From contig NC_089981.1 in assembly GCF_036417845.1 (NCBI RefSeq), forward strand, positions 26,246,001 through 26,310,000: a stretch of DNA of 64,000 nucleotides, given 5' to 3'. Within the stretch, counting starts at the first letter, position 1, and every line of letters begins with the position of its first letter. The DNA comes from Apteryx mantelli. Taxonomy: Eukaryota; Chordata; Aves; Apterygiformes; Apterygidae. The translations under genes were made by a program, and so were the position numbers. This document shows, one piece after another, positions 1-13,700 of the stretch. The notes beneath the pieces were generated by a model that saw only the letters and a program-made list of their open reading frames with translations, ran no database searches and was not told the DNA's origin.

Positions 1-1567
1 ACTGTTCACTTGACAAGGATCAGGAATTAATTTTACAGTAATGGTTTCTCATATTTGAGAGCTTGTGTTCTGATAGATGGCTTCTTTTGCTGAAACATAA
101 AAGGTGGACTGGATTAGAGTAAATTAATTTTTCCTCCTAAATAGCTACTATATTGAAGTTTTGTTCCAAATTAATTCCTCGTTTAACTGTTAATTTGATC
201 TCTTTACTGTATCAACACATTAAAAACTTCAGTTTTCCATTTATATTGTTCTGTACAGCAGAACTGTATGCCTTTAGGGCCTGATCTAAAGCCACACTGA
301 AATTAATTAAATCTTTCCACTGACTTCAGCGTGGCTTTGAATAACTGTTTTAATGTTTTTAGTACTTTAATCTTTCTTATAATAAAATGCAAGGTTATAT
401 ACAATAGAATACTCAAGTTCCATAGACTAATCAAAGCTAGTATTTACTAATTGCTACACAACTGAATTAAATGGAGAAAACAAGATTTAATAAATTACTT
501 AAGCTACTTCCTAAGGGCTCAGGGTATACTATGTAGCTGTATTAAGGAATGCATGGTTTAATTAAATGACTTTTACAATAACAAAAGATGCAGCTGTCCA
601 AAGGCATCGTAAACATTGTTTAAACAAATGTTCCAGACTAGTTTATTAGGCTCCAGGAAGTGAATATCCTAAGGACTTCGTTTCAACTCCCAGTTACATT
701 ACCAACTATTAGAAAAGTTTGGGTTTTACTCCAGTGTGTAGCACTGAGATTGCATGTTAAAATGGTGAATGTGTGATACAGGACTCTCTTCTATTCTGCC
801 CTACTTCACTTCACCTCCTTGCCTGCCTCTCTTCTTCCCAGTACACGTCTCACTGAAGGAGAGATTGCAAAAGGAGATAGCTTCTCTGTTCCTGTTTTCC
901 CATCAGCAAAGACCAAAGTGCAAAGGCATTCTTCACTGACTGTTTCTGTTCAAGAGCCATCTACTTTGAGCCTTAGAGAAACAAAAAATTCTTCCTTCCT
1001 AACTGACAAGGAAATTTAATTTCCATTATGAAAATTAGATAAACATTTTCATTGACTATGCAGCTTTCTGCAATGCACACTCCCTGCTTTTAGCTTCCTT
1101 GAGTGATACTGCATTTACACAGGCAGCCAGGCATGGCAGCATTTAAAAACAAAATAGCTGGGTAGTTGACTTCACCCAAGGAGTTTGTTCAATGTACTGT
1201 TCACTAGCGTTGCTCAGTCAGATTTCAAGAATATAGACTGTTGAGCTTCTTCCTGCTGACTTACTGAGTATGTCTTTGCATGAACCCACTCAACTACTGC
1301 TGAATTTAGTAGATGCATGTCTCTTATGAGGCATTCAGCACGTTGCAACTTTGGGACACAAATACTGGAATAGCTCTTTTGAACTAAGTGATCTGATCTT
1401 TCACAGAAATTATTTTTTTTCTTACAGAAAATATTCCTTGGGAAAAGTAATGGGAGGAAAGGGCAGATGAACTATTAAATAATCAGTTTGGAATCATTTT
1501 CTAAAAGAGCTACATTCATGAGACTTTTTCATGATTTTTTGGGGGTGGGGGCTCTCTCTGATTGCAG
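1..1567 (+). other. USH1C: USH1C intron, 5' part cut by window edge
   Basis: AT-rich intronic sequence before the first recognisable harmonin exon. I looked for the last PDZ2 exon and found nothing like it, so PDZ1, PDZ2 and the N-terminal domain must lie upstream of the window. A decayed inverted repeat sits near 276-335 (see findings). At 842-1019 an open stretch follows a good pyrimidine tract and AG but reads into an immediate stop in the expected phase, so it is not called as an exon. Confidence 0.75.
276..335. repeat. Decayed inverted repeat (old MITE-like remnant)
   Basis: 'aaagccacactgaaatta' on the left and 'gacttcagcgtggcttt' on the right are near reverse complements, preceded by 'gggcctgatct'. 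Same kind of remnant as at 60064. Confidence 0.5.
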
Positions 1568-1710
1568 GGAAAGGAGCTGTTCATGACTGAAGAAGAAAGG
1601 CAGAGAGAAGCACGTCTCCGTGAGCAAGAACGCCAGGAGTTAATGCATCAGAAGCGAATTGCGCTGGAGACAAACAAAATCCTCAAAGAGCAGCAAGAAA
1701 AAGAGAGATT
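1568..1710 (+). CDS. USH1C: Harmonin exon: start of coiled-coil 1
   Basis: The acceptor ...ttgcag and donor gtaagg border 143 nt, read from phase 0 as [12 protein letters not shown] and on through a charged helix rich in Glu, Arg and Gln, ending EQQEKER plus two bases. Mammalian harmonin has GRELFMTDRERL at the same place, directly after PDZ2. The heptad-like helix is the start of the coiled-coil that separates PDZ2 from the rest of the protein. Confidence 0.95.
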
Positions 1711-4700
1711 GTAAGGACTCTGCCTAGGAGAGTGAAAAAATTAGCTTGGATTTGGAAAGGGTGTGGAGGCTTAGGGTATCTGTGAGGAGATACTCAACTG
1801 AGATTAACTTGATTTTGCTGTTGTGGAGCCTGTTCATATTTCCTTATCCCTTGGTGGTGTTGATGTTCTGGGTTTTCAAAGCCAAAATCATTTAAGTGCG
1901 TGTCTTGAATAGAAGGGTCATTTTGTTCCCCAACTGTCATCCTCCTATGGCTTAATGAAATATCGGGTATTTTCTTGATGCCACTCCCCCGTACTTAGTT
2001 ATCTTTAGCAGGGCAGTCACAAATTCATACTCTCACAATAATGTGCTAAGGAACTGTCTAAGGAGGAGAGTGTGACTTAGAGTTAAATAGATGGTGTGCC
2101 CTTGTTATCCAGATGGTCATGAATGTCTTTAGGGTTCCAAGGAATGTATGTTGAACCCTTGATATCTTTTCAACTTTTATAAAGGAGGTGGAAGCTCATC
2201 ATTCAATTTTCTTCAGTGCATATGTACTTCCTGTACATATTTTATCAACTGTGTCCTGACACTTTTTGTGCAAGCTCTTACTCAGAAAATATTATTTTTA
2301 TCATGGTGTCCTAATTTCTTTTGTTATAGAAGAAAACTGGAGATTTCCCAGAAGGCTGCAGAGGAAGAAGAAAGATATCGCAGAGAAATAGAGCAGTAAG
2401 TAACAAGCTACATATGCAATATAGTGTCCTAAAAAAGGCACTTACATTTTAGATCTAGTTGAAAACATTCTGCGTATTTTTTGTATTAAAATCATAGGTA
2501 TTCTATTTAGCTAAATATAGGGTCCAATATATATGAATCAGTACATCAGACTTACAGGATAGGAGGCTGACCTGAAAACCAGCACCTGGAAGCACGTGAG
2601 GATTATGGTGATGATAAACTCAACGTGAACTGGAAGTTGAGCACTTATTTAAAATCTGCTTTATAAATGTATAGAGAAACTTAAGAATAAGGTACTCCTG
2701 TGTCTCAGAACTTACTTACTCTGTTGCCATCACTGGACCACTACATTTAATTCTAACAGAATGAAGAAATGAATAATGCAGAGCTGGAGATAGATCAGGG
2801 AAGACACAGAAGAATGACTGAAGAGTTGGAAAATATACTTGGGCATTTAATGACATTCATTTAGCTTACATGATTAACAAATCAAAACAAGCTGGTAATT
2901 TGTTCACCATACGTAAGAAAATACAGGGAGTAGAATTTAATAGCCTTTTCAGTCTATCAAAGTTCTGAAGACCAAAGCTATGCAGATTTAGATTAGAAAT
3001 AAGGCCTGCATTTTTAAGTATGTGAGGATCTTGAATAGGAGTTTGTAATCATAAATTTTAAGTAGGCTTTTGTTTTTCTAAGAAAGAAATTTAATTAACT
3101 TGCAACTATTACATTGAGAGCAGGAAGTTCTACGACCTATTTGATTCAAAAAATCAGATTTTGATTATCACAGTCTTTTCTGGTCTTAAAATCTGTGATT
3201 CTTGGAACTAGCCAAATTCTGTCAAAGATCATATTGCATTAAGGTCAGTACTATAAATGCAACTTAAGCATTGTTTTACATTTGGAACTTAAATAACCAG
3301 TTGTTATGTGCTGTTGTTATCACATTAATTCATTTCCCTGCTAAATGACATTGGAGAAATTGCATGAAAGGTAGCATGAAATTACAAAATATCTGTTTTG
3401 ATATAGCTTTTTAGAGCTAAGATCGACTCTGAAGTATTCAGCTTAGCACCTTTGACATGTTAAACAGTTTTCCATTTTTGTTCATTCACTTAAGTTCCTT
3501 TTCATGTATCTGTATTAGCTAAAATTCTCTGCCTGTGGATGGAACATATGCAGGGATCTCTGAGTCTGTAAGGTGTAAAGGGAATGTATTACCCAGCTGT
3601 CACAAAAAACCCCAAACCAAAACAAAAACCTTCTGCCAGTCCTGGTATGGGCATTGCAGCAGTGCGCAGATAAATTCTTACACATTTTCCTTTTCCAGTT
3701 CCTGGGGAATAGATACCATGTTGTTCTTTGTTGTGGTATGCTGTAGAAATTCCTGCAATAGCAGCGGAAGGATGTTATAAAAGCAGACCATCGCAAGTGA
3801 GGAATGATTCTGCTCTTAAAATCCAGATTGTGTGTCTCTTTGCCTTAATGAATGTTTGATATCTGCAGTATCTTTCTGAACTTAAAAGCATCTTTATTCC
3901 CTCAGTGAGATTTACATGATTAGGCTGCCTTTGGGGACGCTCATTGTAGCATCTAGCACTTCTTTATACTTCCTTGTGTAATGTCAAAGTGCCATTCAGG
4001 CAATTGTTAAGTATTTCCGTAACACAACCCCAATTAGGTAAATCAGTCTTAGCTTCAGTGGTGGAGGGGAGGAAGATGGTAGTATAGGAATTTACATACT
4101 GTAAAGCTTCAATTTAGTAAGCAGTTGCAGGCAGTTTCATTAGAATATGATGCTTTCTTGTATCAACAGTTTGTGTGGATGACCCTTTGCTCCATTTCTA
4201 AAATCCTTTCTGCAGGAATTCCTCCTACAAAGTCAACACACTGTATATTAGTATTCCACATACACTTTAGGAAAAAATTTCAAATGTGAGGTCCTTATGA
4301 CAGAGGTCCTTAACTCTCGGTGGACTTTGAGTTACTTTTTTTTATTAAAGTGAAATGTAATAACTAGCCTAAATATTCTGTATTACTAGCCTACACATTC
4401 TGTATAATGTGTCCTGCTCTTGACTATGGTACAAAATTTAAATGCCAGCCTAACCTCAGATGAAGATTTAATAGTGCTTTGACCACATGTGGGTATTTTA
4501 ATATTTAACTTAGCTAATTTAGAGATGCAGAAGAAATTCCAAATAGAAATAGCATTATATAAATCTGAGACCTAGTAAATTTTGGCACCGTATATCAGTC
4601 TACCAGATCAAGACATGCTGAAGCCAAAAATACAGCTGGATATTTTTCTAATGGGTGCTTCACAGTTCAAAAAATTAAAAATTGGTAGGTGAGGCATGGG

Positions 4701-7700
4701 TTTTGGCTTGTTTTAAGTTGGCAGTTGGAGTATTATAGTGTATCCCTCTGGGCTTAAAATCTGTGAAGGTGTTTGTGTTTATAACTTGCCTCAAAAACCT
4801 TTATTTTAATAAAAAATAAGAATATTGTACATGGTTAAACTCTATTTAATGGATTGTCTTAATAGCTATTAAAATGCTAGAGACTGTGAACAGATATTAA
4901 AATAGCTTTCTTTCACATCTCAAAGATAGGTATATGTAAGTGCATGCTCATTTAAAGTTTGAACATATTTCCAATAAATTAAAAATATTTAAGTTGGTCA
5001 ATAAAACGACATTTAAATTGACAAAAAGAATTTTTTTGGGGAAAGGGACAGGTTATGATGCTTTATTTAAAGAAGAAAAAAAAAGTATGTACTGAACATT
5101 AAGTAATTATAATGAATTTACATCAATCATGTTATTTTCATACTCAGAATTCTTAGGTGCGGGGTTTTTTTTGTGTTTTTTTTTTTTTTCCACTATAGGA
5201 TAACAGCAGAGGAAGAGAAATTTAAGAAGGAGTGGGAAGAAGACTGGGGGCCTAAAAAGCCTCCCAAATCTCTAAAAACTGTAACTGCAGAAGTGCACCC
5301 TGCCCCTCCTTCTAAACACAAAAGTAAGTAATTGATTTCAACCTGCTTGCTGCGGAAAGTATTTGTTTCAGACACAACATGACTGAACTGTACTGAATAC
5401 ATCACTAGCTCGTATCCAAGCCAGGCTTAGTTATGACTTGATTATTTTCAGAAGACTGGAAGAGTGCGATATATGATTTTAATGGCTGTTTAGCAGATAT
5501 CTAGCTCTCAAAGTCTACATCCATCCAAACAGTCATCTTTTTTAACAGTCATCAGCAAAAAAAAAAAATGCTCACTAAGCTGTCAGAAGCTACCTTTTTC
5601 TCCTCCCCTGTCCTCCTTTCTCCTTTTTTTTTTCCCCTGTTCTTATCCATATTGCTTTGCAGCAAGTCTTTAACCCCAAGACTGTAGCCTGCGCAGCCTG
5701 AAAACTCCTTTATGTCATTGGGCAGTCTGCTTCAGAATTAGTCGGGAGACTGAGTGGGTATCATTTGTACACAATAACTTTTCCATGATTGTCCTGAAGT
5801 GCAAGTCTGACTCAGTTCTCCAGAGGAATTTAACATGCCTGGAGCTTACTTTGCAATTAAGAAGCTAAAATGGGAGCTATAGGTAATATGTGAAAAGTGT
5901 TTTAAAATGATTGCAGGCAAAGCAAAAAGGAGGAAGTGCTTGTGGAGCAGTATATAGCTCAGGGAAGACCTGGGTTGGTTCCTGATTAAAGTATTTCTAT
6001 GTGACTTTGGACAAGTCACTTAACTTTCTATGGGTGAGAAGCTGTGGGGAAATGCGTTTTCTGCTACCTTGACTTTTATCCATTTCGTTTTCTGACTCTT
6101 CAGGACAGTGGGATATTTTGTTTTGTTTTGAACTCTCTGTAGTTCTTGCCATGGTAACAGCATGGTAGAGGCTGGTGTTTCTCTTTGAAGCCAGATATCC
6201 CAGAACTACTGACAGTTTAATTATAGGAAAAGCCATCTGCCTCAATCCTGACCCTTTTTGAGGGTTAGAGGAAGGTTCAGGAGCTGATACACTCAAGAGC
6301 TGAGTTTTCTTTCAGTTTTGTGAAAAATATCACATTGCTATTTCTTTTTTCATGGAAACTCCCAGTTGCACAGTACTGATCTCTTTATTTCATGGGAACC
6401 TCCAGTTACACTGTCATTTCTGTCTCCTCATTCCTTTCCTCCTTTGTTTCTCTAGAAGATTTAAAGGGAGTTGCACATGACCAACTTGCAACAGATGACA
6501 TGGATGAAGTGATCATGAAGCAGGATAAACAGGTTTGCTGCTCAGCCTTAACTTCCTATCATGATTCAGATTCTTCCTGTGTTTCACTTCCTCCTGACAG
6601 TCAGTCTTGACAGTGAACTGATCATTTGGTTTTGCTAAGGCAATATCTGTGGTCCTTGGGTAGATGGTGAAATGTTACAACATTGTGGTCACTGCTTTCT
6701 AAAGACGCCTTGACATGAATGCAAAGCCTGTCAGTCCTACGGAAAGGTGGATTGTGTTGAGAAACGTGTGCCATCAGTGTTTCTTATATAAAATAATAAT
6801 AACAGATTCTTTTATATATTTTTAATTAGCAGTGTTTTTATGCACTTGGTTCAAAATATTTCATCCAAGGGAATGGAGCTTTTCTTGTCTCTTTGACAGT
6901 CACTGTCTTCTGCCACAAGCTTGAATGAGTTTGAAAATTTGATTCATTTTAAGAAGGCTTGTTACAACTAATGTATAGTAGGATTGTGACCATGGATATA
7001 CGGTTTTGTGTGAAGATTTATTGTTGTGTTTGCTTTGCTTAACATAGAATGTGTATCAGTAAAATATGGGCAATTTGTGACTAAATATCCATAGAACATT
7101 GATCAAGAAGTGATATAAGGACTTTTCATGTAATATCAGACCTTTGGTTTTGCTTCTTCAAATAAATTTTGATCAGTTATATGTATCAGCATGGGTTGAT
7201 CTGAACTTGACTTTTCTTCACCAAACACATTTTCCTTTAACTTTTTGTAGCTTTTGGATGGTTTTATCGTTATGAAGGAAAATTTCCCACAATCCGCAAG
7301 GTACAAAGTTTGTTGGTGTGTAAATTAGTTTGTTGTGTGTTTGAATATCAATTCCTCTTTTTTTTCCTCTCTCTTCCTCCTCCTCAGTTATTCCTAGATG
7401 CTCCATATAGTAAAATGCTTCTTCATTTAACATGAAAAAATTAAGATGCTTTTGGGATGCAACTGTTTAGAAATTCTCCATTTGATTACTTTGGAATTCT
7501 CAAGTCCCATCAACTGCAGGGAGAATTGAATGTGTCAATACTCTGCAGGTGGTGTTCAGTACAGGTGGGCAATGTGTGTCTTATGTTCTCCAAAAATCCT
7601 CAGAATAGTGTTTAAAAAAAAAAAAATGTGTACAAAGACAAAAGTTCATTTCAAAAATTCAAGTATATAGTTCCCACTTATACCTTGGCAAATCTCCCTG

Positions 7701-10700
7701 TAAGCAGAGTGTTCAATGCAAAAGGTTTTCTGGCATGTGTATCACATAGAAAGGACAAAAACAACTGAACATCTTTAAGCTTGATGAAACTCAGCAGTAC
7801 AAAGTTCTAATTACCTACTTGCCTGGGAAAACTGACTTTTGTAGCTGCCAGGGAAAATGGTAGTGTTTTCTGAGGCGTTATTATCTATGTGGGATGCAAA
7901 AGGTGGGAGGATGACAACTAATTCCGTGCAGGATGAAGAACACTCATGCTTTGAGTTCACCGAACCATCAGGAAAAGTCAGTGGCTCATGAGATGAGCAG
8001 AGCAAAATCAAACTTGAAGCCTAACCTTTCTGTGCATTGACAGCAATCCCCAATAAGTGGCCAGTTGCTTCTCTTCCCTTTTCAGGAAAGAAAGCAAAAC
8101 GTAGGCTTTTCGGTATGAACTAGGCCCTACCAGTACAAACAGGGGAGAGCAGCAGAAATATGACATCACTAAAAGTAGAAATAGGGAGCTGGTTGTATTT
8201 CTAAGACTGTAGGAACATAGACTGCAAAAAGACTATGAAGAAGTTTTTCCCTTTGGTTGCACTGTACGTGTAAAATTTTAGGGCTGCTTTGTGTTACGTT
8301 AGGACTCTCACATGAGTAGATTTTATCCTGTGGTTGCAGATGGTGCTTTGTTTTCATGATGCAGTGTTCTTGCCTGGGAGCACTTTGGTTTATGCACTAA
8401 ACTGCCTTTTCCTTGTGATTGCTTGTTTCATTTCTATTAAGGCATGTCATGCTGTGTTTAGAATATATGAAGCATGAAGGTGTTTTACATGTAGAAACAT
8501 CTACCTATACATGAGCATCTGTCACCTGAAAGCAATCAGTCTTGCATTTATGCAATAATGACAGAACAGAGAGATGATAAATCAAGACAACCAAAACTGT
8601 TTGAATATTCAAACTTTTGTAGTGGGCCTATGTGCCTTATTGTTGTAACTTTACAGAGGAGCAAAAGAGTTGAACTGTCTGGTGTTGTATAGTTCAAGTG
8701 ATGCTGTATAGGCCCTCTAAAAAAAAAAAAAAGTTGAATTTCATGCAAATTGCTGAGGAAATGGGCTTTAGAATTGCTTTTAAAAGACCATCCTTATATT
8801 TGCACAGACTGTAATTAAATTGCCAAGGCAGACACTCATGTACCAAGCTTGAAGTTTGCCATGTTTTTAGCTGATGTAAAAATCTGATTAACTAAAAAAA
8901 AAACTTCCCAGAAGGGGAAAGAGCGAAAGAAATCAAAAAGTGACAGTCTGTGTGAACAGAAGAAAAATAAAAAAGAAATGGAGTTTGAACAAAAACTTGC
9001 CAAGGAGAAAGAAGGAATGCTGGAAAAAGAAAAACAACTGAAAATTAATCGTCTTGTGCAAGAGGTATGTTGTATTCTGCTATCAGGTGCAAAATAATAT
9101 TAGCTATAGAATTAAGAATGTAGCTCCACCATTTTCAAGAAGTGTACTTATATACTCATGACAAGTCAAAACAATTTAGAACAGCATATTGAAAAAAATC
9201 AGGAGAATATGTTTAGAACTCTAATAGAAACTTTGTTTGATATTTATGTACTTTAAAGAGAATTCAAAGAGAATGAGCCGAATCTTCAGTGGAAGTATCT
9301 TAGCAGGAAGTTTGTTTAATCCTGTAAAAGCTAATGAAGTTTAAAAGAATTATTATTTTGTTGCAAAAGCTCTCTTTCCAAGTTTGCTTGTTTTTACAAT
9401 CAGTTTTTGCCCAAATGAGGATACCTGTACGTTTAATGAGCATCTATGTGCAGTGATAAACATATGAAAGACAGCAAAATAGGAAATCATTCCCCAAACA
9501 ACAATTTTAAAACTGAAATGATATCTCCAACTTTTGAAAGTTATTTGTATTGTAACTGTATCTCTAATCTTTTTTCACACATTGGTGATATGGTTAAGGT
9601 GTCTGAGACAGAACGAGAAGACCTGGAGGAATCAGAAAAGGTGCAGCATTGGGTGGAAAGACTTTGTCAGACACGGTTAGAACAGATTTCCTCTGTGGAG
9701 AATGAGTCTCCTGAGGTAAAATCATGGCTTTTCCATATATTGTATAACCTCTAAATAACTCACTAGTTGTCTCCTATAAGTAACAGTTTTTACAAGACAG
9801 AACTGAGAAGAATTTGTCTTGTTGTTTCCTTCTCAGCCTTCATTCTAAGAGGGTGGAAAAAAACTGTCAGTGGCCAACAACTGACAATCTTTTAATGTTC
9901 ACACACTTCAGAGGGGTGATAGTATTTGATAAGGGTATCACTATTAGTGAATGCTTTTATTGCATCCATATAAGTGGATTATGACCACAAAATTGATTTT
10001 GTTTGCTCCTGGGTACAGTTTGGGCTAGGTTGGACGTGCAGGCTATAATAAAACTGAGGCTAGAACAGCCAGCCATATTTTTTAGTATCCTGTGCAAATA
10101 AGATCCTCATCAATAATGCACTCTTGAATGCTTCCTTGTGTATGATTCCATGGAATCATAAATAATAAAGGGACGGGTATTATAGCCCTTGCAAATATTT
10201 TTTAGAGAATGATAAGGAAGCTCGCAAAAATGTTTTTTGATGATCACCTCAGATGAAGAGAGTTGCAGATAGTGATTGAGCCTTAGAGCCAGATGGCTCT
10301 ACATGTGGAGAGCGGCTTTCCCACCATCCTGCTGCTCGGGCTCTCCTCCAAGCACAGCTGCTTCTAGTAGAACACTACAATCTGCTGGACTCCCCTGGGA
10401 TCACTGAGCGATTGCAACTGCAGAGGGGACCCTTGGGGAATGCTCTCTTGGATTTCCTTCAGGTCAATGTGGAGCACCACTGAAAAAAGAAGCTGGTCTT
10501 CTCTTCTTCCTGTCCTTAAGCTTGGAACCATGTGGCTTTTCAGTGCAAGAGTCTTTGAGGTCTCTAGGACAAGGAAATGATTATGCCAAGTTTTCTCTTA
10601 CTACCTAACTTGGCCTGGCTGTGTTCTGCTATATCTTTGTCCCATTTATTGAAAAGTAAAAGGAAACCTGTATTTCTAGAGCTCTGCTCTGTTTTGAGAC

Positions 10701-13700
10701 AAGTACTCTGTATTGTACTTGCTCCATCAATTCTTCTATTACTATAAAACTACCCAAGATGTTAAACTCATGGTAAACATCAAGATGAAATGCTTCTGAG
10801 GGTTAAATGCAGCTGAACTATATTTAGGTGCTACAGGCCTGAACTGCTACCGGATGTAATAAATCCTTGGGTGCAACAGCAGTCAAGATATTTTGAGCTC
10901 TGCCAAAGAAATGCCCATTTTTAGTACCAAGTGGTGAGTATGGTAGGTGAAGAGATCCCCAAGAATGTCAACAGAGATTCACCTCAGGGAAGTAATGTCA
11001 GATTAGACTAAGATGCATGTATCTGTAGGGCAGCTCATACCTCTAATATTTCTTCAGCTGAGTATACAAAATAGCAATCAAAAGAGTGTCAGCTGGGTTT
11101 TCTTCAGCACTCTACTCTGATCACTGGCATTTAGCTAGAAGAAATGTTAGTAACTGTGACCACGTATATCCAACCCTTTCCTCTGTGAGCACACACTTTT
11201 TTTTTTTGTGAACTGCTTGTTTTGTTCAAACTCTGTAGAGTTCATTAGCCCCACAGTGATTCTGGTGCTCATTAACAGAAATTAGATGGTCTAGAACCTT
11301 GTGGGGATCTGAATTTCATAGCACCCTAAAACTTTTTTTTGATAGCTGCTTAAGTTTCTCCCCTTTCTTTTACTAAGGTGTAGTTACAACCTTTACTCCA
11401 GATTCATTAATCCCCTTTCCTTTTTTTTTTTTCTTTAATGATTTGGAATTCCAGGGCCTGCCTTCAATTACTTTTTTTTTTTTTTATTATATATAGATCA
11501 CCTCTACAATTCTTGCTTTTTGTTCCTAAGGGCTAAAAAGGCAAGGATCCATGTTTTCTGTGATTATCTTGTGACTTTATCTGAAGACTCCATGCAGGTT
11601 TTTGTCTCCTCCTCCCCCTTTCCCAATAGCCATATTACTGTCACTACACTCCAATTTTCTTTTTCTTTTTAAACTGTAATCTCCAGGAGTGCTTTTAGAG
11701 AGGCTATTGGAAAAAGGTTTGTGAATGAGAAACTAAGAGCTTTCAGCACAGGAGCAGTTAGGTGGAGTGGTGTGCTACGATTTGCCATTAATTTGTCAGG
11801 TCTGTTGCAGGCAGATGAGCCAGTAAGGTAAATCTCTGTTCTCTTGCACATAGTTGGCAGGTGGACGCCCTTCTGCTTCTCCTTCTGCCACATCAATGCG
11901 GCAGTTTGCCGGTGGCCTGCAGCTTCATACCACAGATCTTGACGATATTAACTTAGATGAAGTTGATAAGCCTAAACCACGTGTGGTGCCACCTCTGCCA
12001 CCACCACCCTCTGTTACTCCAGCATCACCAGCTCATCTGCTCTCTGCATCAAATGCTCCACTTTCAAGAGGTCCAGCCCCGTCAGTCTCGCCAACTTCCC
12101 AGGTGACCTCATTGTCTCTTTGGATGCATGTGTCTCTACGTTCCCCTACCTGGCTTCCCTCCTCTGCTCCATCACCCACTTTATCTGCTGCATCTGCCCA
12201 TCCATCTGTCACACACAACGTTAAATGAAGAAATGAGCTGATTTCATTATGTTGCATAGTAGTGAATGCAGTTCCATAAGTCCAGAAGTAGTTGTAATTT
12301 AATTTTATTTTTTTATTAAGTGCAGTGAGTTTCGCTCTCTCCCAACTACATGTGTTTTGCCAGGCCACCACATGCAGGTATCAGATGCAGGGTGCATTAG
12401 TTAAAATTTGGACTAAACTGTTAGGACATATAGCAAGTCTGCACAATACTTAAAGCAGTGGCAGGGTTACTGATAGTTAAATTTGAGGAGAAAATATCTT
12501 TAGTGAAAATCACTATTCTGAAGTGTTTTAAATGTGTTGTCAAATGGCTTTATTAGAGGAAAACAGTGGACAAAGGAAATTAGCCTTGAAATCAGAAGCT
12601 CAGAAACTTTTAAAATGTTAATGCAGTATAAATTATCAGTAAAGCATTTTTAAATGAACAAGAGTCACTAATCTCATTGCAAATCAAGTGTGCTGGTCTT
12701 TTTGTAAACAAAGGAAGGTTTGGGGGGGTTTTTTGAGAACATTCTGACTGTCTTATTACAGTCTCAGTCCAAAAGAGGGACAATATAAGAAATTTTGTGC
12801 AGGATTTCATTATTTTAGGATAGAAATGTCAGGTGCTTCATCATAGTGATGCTTCCCTTTCCTAGGTGTAATAGCATTCTCATACTCCAGTTTCCGTGGC
12901 AAAAGATTCTTATATCAAAGAGCAGAAGTGGCTCCCATATGGTCATTTCTTTCCTACACTTTTTTCTGCATGGATTGATTGACTACACTTTGGGGGATTT
13001 CATTTTTCTGCATGTTTACCTGGGAGTAATGGGCTTTGCTTTTGCATGATTTCAGCTGGGGTGGAGAAGGATATGGCAATTAATCATTTCTTAATAGAAA
13101 CTGGCACATTGTTTCTATTTGAATAGTTGCCGTAGTGTGCACTATGAATCTTTTCTTTCTTATAAACTTAAGTAGGCCTCTGATAGTGCTACATCAATGT
13201 GTTTTACATGTTTGAAGTGTCAAGAATATGTTAGACCACTAAAATGAAATGTCAGTTAGATGTTCTTATGCATGGCAAGTTTCCTAAGTAGTTCATAAAA
13301 TAAAAATAAGTATTTATGTGATACCACACACAAGCGTACAGAACATCAGTATTCAGAGGAGAAATATATTCTCCTACTGCTAATAGAAATTATTCAGATA
13401 AAGAAAGGAATATAAAACCCACCACACTGAATTAGACCCCAAATCCATTTATTCTGCTATATGTTTCTGGTAGTTTTCACTGCCAGGTACATTAGACAAA
13501 ATGGATCAACAATTTAAAAAAAAAAAATCAGGCTACCAAAAAGTAACCTAGCTTTCCAAAGTGATAAGCCAGTTGTCCCTGAAGATAATAAGCAGTGGAT
13601 ATGAGGAAAGAACTTAAGCTCTTAATAAAATATTAATACTGAGCCAAAACTGCTTTGTTTATAAGCAGATAACCCCAGGTTTTCAATGTGGTGTCAGACA

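Noticed and set aside
819..1019. 66-codon open frame after a strong pyrimidine tract and AG at 840-841
   Set aside because: In the phase expected from the harmonin exons the first codons read to a stop at once; the open frame needs another phase and no poly(A) signal follows.
1..1567. Search for the last PDZ2 exon of USH1C
   Set aside because: No matching residues in any plus-strand frame.
11861..11875. Alternative acceptor ttggcag for the PST exon
   Set aside because: It would break the phase-0 join with 9715; the AG at 11852-11853 keeps the frame into the conserved [12 protein letters not shown] core.
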